A stretch of 28,375 nt of DNA from a virus. The position numbers and the translations under genes are program-made. The DNA lies in the IMG/VR virus record IMGVR_UViG_3300031841_003053, positions 1 through 28,375 of that record; one strand, written 5' to 3'. Below the pieces are notes generated by a model. That model was not told the origin of the DNA. It searched no databases and was given only the letters and a program-made list of their open reading frames with translations. Positions 1 through 6,227 of the stretch are shown in pieces. Position 1 is the stretch's first letter. The number at the start of each line of letters is the position of its first letter.

Positions 1-453
1 ATAGTCATGACCTACTGATGGATCAAAGGTAACGGATAGAGCATCTTGTAAAAGTGTAGGCAAAGCATTCTTGGTAAGTGATTTATGTTTGCCATCAATA
101 ATACTTATACTTTCCATGATAGCATTGTGTATGGCTCTATCCTGACACCACTTCTCTGTAGTATCATATAACCAATCCCCATTAACCTCTTCAACATGAA
201 ATATGTTGGGCAGTATTTCAATTGCATGTCTATACTGCTCATCACTAAACTTATCTGATTGATTTATTTCAATCTGAAAGGATTCTAATGATGGAAGTTT
301 ATTATATTTGGCTACATACTTAGCCACTTGATTAAATAATTGTTTATAGACTCCTTCAAAATATTCAACCTTTATAAAAGGCAAAACCTTACGCATGTAA
401 GGTTCATTAGTAAGTATATTTCGCAATACTGTTTGTTCGATGTTATGATTCAC
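1..453 (-). CDS. 41: gp41 replicative DNA helicase, N-terminal part (cut by window edge)
   Basis: The first 151 codons of the hexameric DnaB-type helicase that unwinds the lagging-strand template and recruits primase at the phage fork. Translating the minus strand gives a protein similar to the N-terminal domain of T4 gp41: an opening with KVLPFIKVEYFEG, then LPSLESF, and at the window edge LSVTFDPSVGHDY, which corresponds to SISFDSYVGHDW in T4. The Walker A/ATPase domain lies outside the window. No suitably placed ATG exists near the N-terminus. I chose the GTG at 453, inside the last codons of the 91-aa gene upstream, an 11-base overlap that suggests translational coupling. The next in-frame ATG would remove about 19 conserved residues. 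The start codon is the main uncertainty; the identity is not. Confidence 0.88.
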   Translation of the reverse strand, partial: MNHNIEQTVLRNILTNEPYMRKVLPFIKVEYFEGVYKQLFNQVAKYVAKYNKLPSLESFQIEINQSDKFSDEQYRHAIEILPNIFHVEEVNGDWLYDTTEKWCQDRAIHNAIMESISIIDGKHKSLTKNALPTLLQDALSVTFDPSVGHDY

Positions 454-718
454 CAGTCTTTGCCTCTTGTTCAATCATTTGATCTATTATACTAAGTAAA
501 ATGTTTCCTGTCAACTGGTGCCATTCTAAATTATTATCATAATCTTCTTCTACGGGACTATAAATTATTTCAGTTGAATAATTAAGGCTCTCACCATTTT
601 CTGCCACTTTGATAGCACCAAAATTAAAAATGGTTTCTGTAAAGTCACCCTGCATTACTCTGATATCCCAACCGTCATTATCATTTGGGATTAATTCATA
701 ATGTTCGTTTTCTTTCAT
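443..718 (-). CDS. Conserved hypothetical protein between uvsX and gene 41 (91 aa)
   Basis: A small acidic protein of 91 residues that I cannot assign to a family. It has no Cys pair, signal peptide or membrane segment. Residues 1-45 look like beta strands (alternating hydrophobics in YELIPNDNDGWDIRVM), and the C-terminal third, ending in ILLSIIDQMIEQEAK, looks helical. It starts at an ATG that overlaps the end of uvsX by four bases (ATGA junction), and its own end overlaps the start of gp41. It is therefore translated with the recombinase and helicase and probably belongs to the replication operon. A helper role for UvsX or gp41 is only a guess from position. Confidence 0.75.
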   Translation of the reverse strand: MKENEHYELIPNDNDGWDIRVMQGDFTETIFNFGAIKVAENGESLNYSTEIIYSPVEEDYDNNLEWHQLTGNILLSIIDQMIEQEAKTGES

Positions 719-1761
719 GCTTCTACTACAATTTCATCCATATCAACCAAAGACTGATGACCAATAGAATACTGCTTTTTAATAAAATCTTTAAAGTCTG
801 TATTGCTAAAGATCGGATCCCAGAATTCTTTCTCTAGAGTTTGATCATACCTAACCTTGCCACCGATCTCACCAGTCTCCATATCGACCGTTGCATACCA
901 GCCATTGGAAGGTTTAACAACGTACCCACCAGCAAGAGCCACGTCAAGCAGGCCAGAATAACTGCGAACACCACCGTCCCAGGAAACAGTAATAGGAATC
1001 TTAGACTTCTCTTTAACATATCTGCTCTTCTCAACATTAATAACAAAGTGATAACCCTGAACCTCCGTGCCTTTCTTATCTTGTTGTCTACCTAAGATCC
1101 AAATGTTATCTGCGGAATAATAAATGCCTGTACCGCCTGATACAACAGCCTTAGGAAATAATCCAATCTCTTGATAAGTATGATTAACCGCAAGCATTGG
1201 AATATTCTTCATAGTAAGATATGGTGTACACATGCGGAATAAACCCTTAAGAGCTTTAGCACGAGACATGTCTGCCACTGACTTTTCATTGATAGCATCT
1301 TCTAATTCTTTTTTAGATGCTAGGTTACCAATAGAGTCAATAACGACAATTACATCATCCTTACGATCAATTTCTTCTAATTGATTAATAAGATCAAATT
1401 TTAATTCTTCTACGTTGGCTACAGGTGTATGTAATACCCTAGCAGGATCAATACCAAATTGTTGAAAGTATGATTGTGGCGAACCAAACTCAGAATCATA
1501 AAATAAAATAATAGCATCTTTCTTTGCATTGAGATATGCAGAGGCCATAAGTAAAGCAAAGGATGTCTTAAAGTGTTTAGAAGGTCCTGCCAATACCGTA
1601 AGACCAGGTGATACTCCACCATCAACAGATCCTGATAATGCTACGTTGACCATTGGTACATCTGTAGCCACCATATCTTTTTCATTAAAAAATTTAGAAT
1701 CAGCTAAAACCTCAGTTGTCTTGATCTTGCTGTTCTTCTTCAGTTTGTCCATAATTGACAT
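715..1761 (-). CDS. uvsX: UvsX RecA-like recombinase
   Basis: The strand-exchange ATPase that coats ssDNA and drives recombination-dependent replication and repair. The protein (348 aa) follows T4 UvsX along its length: SKFFNEKDMVATDVPMVNVALSG near the N-terminus, Walker A GPSKHFKTS at residues 59-67, Walker B in VIVVIDSIGNLASKKE, the NHTYQE segment, and GYHFVINVEKSRYVKEKSK. The acidic C-terminal tail of T4 UvsX (391 aa) is largely missing. I take the ATG at 1761 (MSIMDKL) because AGAGAGA sits nine bases upstream. A TTG at 1770 would put that Shine-Dalgarno directly against the start codon. The first 50 bases overlap the end of the sugar-nucleotide dehydrogenase gene. The mediator UvsY is encoded at 20968-21408. 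Confidence 0.96.
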   Translation of the reverse strand: MSIMDKLKKNSKIKTTEVLADSKFFNEKDMVATDVPMVNVALSGSVDGGVSPGLTVLAGPSKHFKTSFALLMASAYLNAKKDAIILFYDSEFGSPQSYFQQFGIDPARVLHTPVANVEELKFDLINQLEEIDRKDDVIVVIDSIGNLASKKELEDAINEKSVADMSRAKALKGLFRMCTPYLTMKNIPMLAVNHTYQEIGLFPKAVVSGGTGIYYSADNIWILGRQQDKKGTEVQGYHFVINVEKSRYVKEKSKIPITVSWDGGVRSYSGLLDVALAGGYVVKPSNGWYATVDMETGEIGGKVRYDQTLEKEFWDPIFSNTDFKDFIKKQYSIGHQSLVDMDEIVVEA

Positions 1762-2629
1762 GTTGTTCAATCTCTCTTGTATCTAGTTCGTAATTGCTTC
1801 TATACTCATTATTAATTTTAATAACTTTTTCCAGTAATGTCAACTGATTACTGAATTTTGTAAGTGCTGAAGTGTCTTTAGGAAAACATGCACCTCCAAA
1901 CCCTTGCTTACCATCAAACCCTGGTACTTTTGTATGTGATGTGCCGATACGTTCATCCAGGCCAATACCTCTCATTATATTAGACCAATTTACTTTGGTA
2001 CTGCCATATTCTTTAATCATATCATAAAATTGATTAAAGAATGTAACCTTTGTTGCAAGGAATGTATTAATACCATATTTAATAAAAGAGGCTTCTTCAG
2101 CAGAACATGATATTGTATTACAAGGTTCGCAAATGGAAAAATTATTATAAATCTGAGAAGCTATATTAACATAAGTTGGATGTCCTCCAAATATCATCAT
2201 TTGAGGATTTACAAATTGTTCGTTAGCATTTTTTTCTGTAAGGAATTCGGGATTATATACTACATTTTCATACTGACCAAATCCAAATTCCTTTACAACG
2301 TCTGGTGGGGCGGTTGATTTAACTATAACAAGGGTACCTAAGGTCTGGTGCTTTTCCATTTTTTGATTAATTTTTTTTATAGTTTGAGTTAATAATGAAC
2401 TATCTACATACCCGTCAGGGCCCATTGGGGTGGGAACACAAACAAAGTATGCTAAAATACTAGGATCCTCGTGTAACCTAAAAGGTTCAAGTCTATCGTA
2501 TTGATAAGGAGGTTTAAAATCATATTTTGGATCAACAATAATTTTTTCAATATTAGGATGGGTAAATCCATAATCAACAGCCTTACCAACAAAGCCATGA
2601 CCAATAATTACAATTTTCTTTTTATTCAT
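1712..2629 (-). CDS. UDP-glucose/GDP-mannose dehydrogenase family protein, lacking the C-terminal domain
   Basis: An NAD-dependent sugar-nucleotide 6-dehydrogenase homologue of 305 aa. The Rossmann motif is GHGFVG at residues 10-15. Later motifs are CVPTPMG (64-70), VKSTAPP (103-109), NPEFLTEKNA (126-135), the central helix with K184 and N188, and the active-site motif GFGGACFPKD (243-252), with C248 as the presumed thioester cysteine. Known family members of about 390-450 aa continue into a third domain that completes the sugar-nucleotide site. Here the chain stops soon after the central domain and ends in an acidic Gln/Glu/Asp-rich tail that overlaps the uvsX start. Activity as a classical UDP-glucose dehydrogenase is therefore uncertain. 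It follows the nucleotidyltransferase gene with a four-base ATGA overlap, so the two are probably co-translated. Confidence 0.9.
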   Translation of the reverse strand: MNKKKIVIIGHGFVGKAVDYGFTHPNIEKIIVDPKYDFKPPYQYDRLEPFRLHEDPSILAYFVCVPTPMGPDGYVDSSLLTQTIKKINQKMEKHQTLGTLVIVKSTAPPDVVKEFGFGQYENVVYNPEFLTEKNANEQFVNPQMMIFGGHPTYVNIASQIYNNFSICEPCNTISCSAEEASFIKYGINTFLATKVTFFNQFYDMIKEYGSTKVNWSNIMRGIGLDERIGTSHTKVPGFDGKQGFGGACFPKDTSALTKFSNQLTLLEKVIKINNEYRSNYELDTREIEQHVNYGQTEEEQQDQDN

Positions 2630-3075
2630 TCTAGGCCTCCGATATCCTTCATTAATTCTATACCATGTACACGTTCACGTAAGTCACTTGTAGAGAATCT
2701 ATGATCTCTTTTATTATAGTATATTTCTATACCTCTAGCAGAACAAATGGCTCTGCCCGTAAATTTACCATGTTTGTATTCTTCACCAATAATTCTAACA
2801 TTAATATTAAATAATTGCAAGATGTCTTCTACATCTTTTTCATTTTGGTATGGTATGATTTCATCAACGTATTTGACGCCCTGTAGTTGTGTCCAACGTT
2901 CTACTAATGTTTGTACAGGTTTATTCTTTTCAGGTCTATCAATTGATGGGTCAACCTGAATACAACAGATTAGATGATCACATACTGTTTTGGCTTCTCT
3001 AAGCATTGATACATGACCTGCATGTAGTAAATCAAAGGTGCTAAATGTTATTCCAACGATCTTAGAAGTTTCCAT
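2626..3075 (-). CDS. TagD-like cytidylyltransferase-fold nucleotidyltransferase
   Basis: A 149-aa nucleotidyltransferase of the HxGH superfamily. The family joins NTP to a phosphorylated alcohol or sugar (for example CDP-glycerol by TagD). The protein has FSTFDLLHAGH at residues 11-21 with the HAGH signature, a central R/E-rich helix region, and FSTSDLRERV near the C-terminus, equivalent to the ISTT motif that binds the nucleotide phosphates. The length fits a one-domain enzyme. The substrate cannot be read from sequence. Sugar-phosphate activation fits its neighbours (phosphomannomutase upstream, sugar-nucleotide dehydrogenase downstream). An FMN adenylyltransferase role like archaeal RibL is a remote alternative given the flavoprotein in the same block. 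I prefer the ATG at 3075; a TTG lies at 3087. The gene overlaps its upstream neighbour by 28 bases. Confidence 0.88.
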   Translation of the reverse strand: METSKIVGITFSTFDLLHAGHVSMLREAKTVCDHLICCIQVDPSIDRPEKNKPVQTLVERWTQLQGVKYVDEIIPYQNEKDVEDILQLFNINVRIIGEEYKHGKFTGRAICSARGIEIYYNKRDHRFSTSDLRERVHGIELMKDIGGLE

Positions 3076-3758
3076 GTATGTCGCCAATCACTCACTGTAA
3101 ATGTTTTATTCTTTCCCAAACGATCACTGACAGCTAATGCAATCTCATGATCATTACCACCTAATAATGTTTTATCACCAAAGAAATATATAGTATCTGT
3201 ATCCTCAAAATCTTTTAGGATCATAGACTTATTATTACCTTTATATGATATATCAATTCCGGTCTCACCTGCAACCTTAAATTCATATTCGGGATGTTTT
3301 TCCGTAAGTCTTTTGGCTATATCATAACGCTCATTCTTATGTTCGTCCCATTGTCGATACATAGATCTAAGCTCTAGGTTTATGCCCCTACCAGGAATAC
3401 TAAAGTTGGCCAGGCCATCTCGTTCTTCTATATGATTTCCGTTCTTTTGATAAAATCTACTATTAGATACTTCTTCATTTAGATCTTTATAAAGTTGTTG
3501 TGTTAATTTAAATTCAGTAGAACTAATATGTTTATCTTGTTCCCATACATCATTACCAGAACATTGATATGCTCGCTTACATTTATTATAAATGTCAGGT
3601 GTTAATTGTTCTATGGTTTTTTCTCTATCCGAACCAGTAACAACATAAACATCGTTATATTGACAAAACGTTTTAAACCAATACCTAAATTCAGCGTCTA
3701 TACGTTGACGGGATGGAGTAAGTGTACCATCAACATCAAAAATATAATGTATCAACAT
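3048..3758 (-). CDS. Eukaryote-type (HAD-fold) phosphomannomutase homologue
   Basis: A 236-aa HAD-superfamily protein that resembles eukaryotic PMM1/PMM2, which interconvert mannose-6-phosphate and mannose-1-phosphate, rather than bacterial ManB/AlgC. The N-terminus has IFDVDGTLTPSRQRID with nucleophile D8 and acid/base D10. Next come VTGSDREKTIEQL, the cap-entry segment HIEERDGLANFSIPGRG, GETGIDISYKGNNKS, and near the C-terminus TIYFFGDKTLLGGNDHEI, nearly identical to the signature loop I recall from human PMM2. Length matches the family (about 245 aa). The catalytic residues appear intact, so activity is plausible. Its start overlaps the end of the halogenase-like gene by seven bases. Trehalose- or sucrose-phosphatase-type HADs share the fold but lack the GGNDHEI loop. 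Confidence 0.9.
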   Translation of the reverse strand: MLIHYIFDVDGTLTPSRQRIDAEFRYWFKTFCQYNDVYVVTGSDREKTIEQLTPDIYNKCKRAYQCSGNDVWEQDKHISSTEFKLTQQLYKDLNEEVSNSRFYQKNGNHIEERDGLANFSIPGRGINLELRSMYRQWDEHKNERYDIAKRLTEKHPEYEFKVAGETGIDISYKGNNKSMILKDFEDTDTIYFFGDKTLLGGNDHEIALAVSDRLGKNKTFTVSDWRHTWKLLRSLE

Positions 3759-5014
3759 TTATCCCATAATGCTCCCAGGCCAAGTCCATTAATATTCTGA
3801 AACATATTATATTCCGTCCATGAGTTTGTGGTCTTAACTCCCCAACGTAAATTAGGTAATGTACTAGGTTTGCTTTTTCTAACTGCCTTCGCCCATGGAT
3901 GAATATTCTTTGTAGCACCGTTTGATAAACATGATATACCTCTATCAACGGCAAATTCCCAAAAAGGTGTTTTATATTTTGTACCTGCGGCGTAATGCAT
4001 ACAAATAATAAGCTCAGTTGTTTTAAACCAATTAGTCATAGTCTGATTGCCAATATCATCAGGCATTTGCTCATATAGCTTTCGTTGGCAACCGTCCATA
4101 ACCATAAGTACAGTATCCAGCCCAGCTCCTGTTTCCAGAGGGTCAACTGAAAAGGCTTTAGAACCATTATATATTACTCTGCCATCAAATATTTTTGAAC
4201 GATAATAATTTTTAATTTTAAATACTTCTGGATCATGTTCTCTTGTTAAATTATATTCTTTTAGTACAGCATCAACACCATCTTGTAAATCATCTTGTGT
4301 GTTTAAATCACTATTATAAACATAAGTAACATTGCATCTATTAAGTAAGGGTGTCATTAAAACATATCCGTATGGCATCGCAATAGATTTTGTGTAATTA
4401 AATCTAGGGTAATCCCATTTACAATGTAATGTTAGGGCAGCATTTACAGGTATATAGTTAAACTCTTCATAATTTTTACTATCAGCTCCCAGGTCAGAAC
4501 AGTCTATAATATAATCTGCGTCTATTTGAGAATAAACTGCAGGTCTGTTTGAAAACCGCACCTGTTTATGATTTCCCCATTGTTCTCTAATATGATCTTT
4601 TATTTTATTAGTATTGATGTGTAATCCATATGTTGATGGATGCCAATCATGTCTATAATCTTGACTTGGGCCCCACCCAATATATTCCATACCAGATCTA
4701 TACGATGCATCAAAGAGTTCATAGTCACGTTGTGAAAATCCCAGTTTATCATGAAAATATGTTGTAAATAAAGGTGTAGTATCTTCACCCACACTTAGTA
4801 CATCTTCAGTATTATTAATGTACCAATCAATATCAAAATCTAATTCAGGTAATTTTTTTTCATTTTGGTTAAATAGACCAGGTACATAATTATTAAACTC
4901 ACCTGTTGTATCAGGAGCTACAAGTGTAGGAATACTAACACAAGCGGATAAGCTGTCCCCTATCACGGCGATTTTTTTTCTTCTATAAGGATTATTAATG
5001 TCTTTATATGGCAT
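3752..5014 (-). CDS. Tryptophan-halogenase-family flavoprotein with degenerate motifs
   Basis: A 420-aa protein related to FADH2-dependent halogenases (PrnA/RebH family; cyanophages carry homologues such as VirX1). Family marks are a beta-alpha-beta start KKIAVIGDSLSACVS (14-27), VGEDTTPLFTTYF (75-87) for the family's GESTVP stretch, ADYIIDCSDLGA (166-177), LLNRCNVTYVYNSD (223-236) for LQxRxGNGYVYSS, and VDPLETGAGL (290-299) for DPLESTGI. Key positions differ: the dinucleotide-binding GxGxxG reads GDSLSA, the GWxWxIP motif reads GYVLMTP (216-222), and by eye R106 sits where the catalytic lysine (K79 of PrnA) is expected. It may halogenate, catalyse another flavin reaction, or be a binding protein. 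It starts at ATG 5014 behind TAGGAAA and leads the four-gene block. Confidence 0.85.
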   Translation of the reverse strand: MPYKDINNPYRRKKIAVIGDSLSACVSIPTLVAPDTTGEFNNYVPGLFNQNEKKLPELDFDIDWYINNTEDVLSVGEDTTPLFTTYFHDKLGFSQRDYELFDASYRSGMEYIGWGPSQDYRHDWHPSTYGLHINTNKIKDHIREQWGNHKQVRFSNRPAVYSQIDADYIIDCSDLGADSKNYEEFNYIPVNAALTLHCKWDYPRFNYTKSIAMPYGYVLMTPLLNRCNVTYVYNSDLNTQDDLQDGVDAVLKEYNLTREHDPEVFKIKNYYRSKIFDGRVIYNGSKAFSVDPLETGAGLDTVLMVMDGCQRKLYEQMPDDIGNQTMTNWFKTTELIICMHYAAGTKYKTPFWEFAVDRGISCLSNGATKNIHPWAKAVRKSKPSTLPNLRWGVKTTNSWTEYNMFQNINGLGLGALWDKC

Positions 5015-5017
5015 ATA

Positions 5018-5107
5018 TTATTTCCTAGTATTTTCAGTCCATGCAATGATAGCAAAGCCACCAATAATCAATACTAATATAGCTATTGCTGTTAATAATT
5101 CACCCAT
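5018..5107 (-). CDS. Tiny single-pass membrane protein (29 aa)
   Basis: A very short gene with MGELLTAIAILVLIIGGFAI at its start and IAWTENTRK at its end. Residues 4-23 are almost entirely hydrophobic, followed by a short charged tail, so it should be a single transmembrane helix. The start codon shares one base with the stop codon of the upstream 51-aa gene (TAATG), a GGAGAG sequence lies 11 bases upstream, and the halogenase-like gene begins three bases after its stop. The placement and spacing support a real gene even though it is too short for most gene finders. Function is unknown; it is too short to be a typical holin. Confidence 0.6.
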   Translation of the reverse strand: MGELLTAIAILVLIIGGFAIIAWTENTRK

Positions 5108-5262
5108 TATAACTTGCTCTCCGTTAATTGTCTAATGCGTACATGAGCATTATTTAACTGTTCTTGTAACTCTTTTATATTATGCTTAAGAATCTCAATT
5201 GTCTCAGCTTGTGATACAATGATTTTACGATTCTTTTCGGCTTCCATCTCATCTGGTAACAT
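5107..5262 (-). CDS. Small predicted coiled-coil protein (51 aa)
   Basis: A 51-residue, charged protein beginning MLPDEMEAEKNRK and continuing with a heptad-like run of Ile, Leu and Val (TIEILKHNIKELQEQL) that predicts one amphipathic, probably coiled-coil helix over nearly its whole length. The ATG overlaps the stop of the upstream primase-like gene (TTAATG), and its own TAA overlaps the start of the next small membrane protein. This unbroken start-stop coupling is the main evidence that it is translated. It may be a small accessory subunit of the replication proteins beside it or a partner of the membrane peptide that follows; neither is shown by sequence. Confidence 0.65.
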   Translation of the reverse strand: MLPDEMEAEKNRKIIVSQAETIEILKHNIKELQEQLNNAHVRIRQLTESKL

Positions 5263-6227
5263 TAACCTATTACTCCGTTCTTATAGGCATATTCTAATGC
5301 ATTGTTGGCTTCTAGGTCCATTGGTCTATTCTCATACCAATTACCTGTCTCTCTATCAAACTCCCTACACAACTCTACTATCTGCGTAGCATTAATGGGA
5401 TAACCCTTCTCTACTGCCTTACCAGCAACCGCAATCATTATCTTATACATCTGACGATACCAACCTGTAGATGATATAGTAAGATATTCTGTCGCCAATG
5501 ATTTGGGCCAGAACGGACAATCTCTATATCCGGTCCAAGTAAAGTCTGTATTATCCAACTTACCTTTTCTATACTCAACGATTTGTTCTCGCCAAGCGGG
5601 AGGTAGTCTATCCATAAAGTCTTTAGCATCTCTCTTATCATCATACGGCCATCGTGCTAGTATGTAATCGATGTCCATAGGCTCAGCGCGGTTAACGAAG
5701 AAAAAATTATAAGCATCAGCATAGCTTGCAGGAATATAGTACATCCGAGCAAGATCCTTAGTCTGTTTGTCTCCGATGTCCTCAAGCTCGGTGTTAAGGG
5801 CATACCAGAAGTGTTTGATGCGATCTTGCGCAACCTGACCACTAAGTTGGAAAACCAAACGAAACTTAGGATGAGCAGAGGTAGAGCTAGCAGTAGAGTA
5901 ACAAATATAGGTCCAATGACCAAAACGGTTACGAAGCTCATTTTCTATGTCTCCAGTAATTTCAATGTCATCAACATCAACAGCAGCCCAACCAGCCCAA
6001 GCAATGACATTGTCGTTCTTTCTAGTAGAATCAGGTTTAAATATAGCTGGCGAAATAAGTGCAGCATCTTGTTTATCATTTAGTGGCCTCTTACTAAGTT
6101 TATGGAAAAAGTTTTGTAACTTATCCCAAGAGTCAAAGTTCAGACGACGATGCGTCTTGTTATCATATACAAAGCGTTGTTGCTTCTCCCACCACCTAGG
6201 TGATTCAAATATAGTCAAAGAATACAT
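5262..6227 (-). CDS. Putative archaeo-eukaryotic primase (AEP/PrimPol-like) protein
   Basis: A 321-aa protein directly after the polymerase gene. It is not the DnaG-type gp61 primase of T4. Features match the AEP superfamily: a strand with two spaced acids, WAAVDVDDIEI (D84, D86, D87; motif I); YSTASSTSAHPKFRLVFQL (110-128) with S-A-H at 117-119 (motif II); and TKDLARMYYIPASY (157-170), like the region around motif III in phage and plasmid PrimPols. Residues about 240-321 form a separate helical region (TGWYRQMYKIMIAVAGKAVEKGYP) resembling a PriCT C-terminal domain. It probably makes primers for the gp41/gp43 replisome. It overlaps the end of gene 43 by one base. Motif matching is by eye, so the family call is moderate. 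Confidence 0.68.
   Translation of the reverse strand: MYSLTIFESPRWWEKQQRFVYDNKTHRRLNFDSWDKLQNFFHKLSKRPLNDKQDAALISPAIFKPDSTRKNDNVIAWAGWAAVDVDDIEITGDIENELRNRFGHWTYICYSTASSTSAHPKFRLVFQLSGQVAQDRIKHFWYALNTELEDIGDKQTKDLARMYYIPASYADAYNFFFVNRAEPMDIDYILARWPYDDKRDAKDFMDRLPPAWREQIVEYRKGKLDNTDFTWTGYRDCPFWPKSLATEYLTISSTGWYRQMYKIMIAVAGKAVEKGYPINATQIVELCREFDRETGNWYENRPMDLEANNALEYAYKNGVIG

Noticed and set aside
841-1095. An 84-codon plus-strand frame opposite uvsX
   Set aside because: The minus-strand frame is a clear UvsX homologue, and the plus frame has no known motif or start signal.
5262-6227. T4 gp61-type (DnaG) primase identity for the gene after polymerase
   Set aside because: No zinc-binding cysteine set and no TOPRIM motifs are visible; the motifs instead fit the AEP group.
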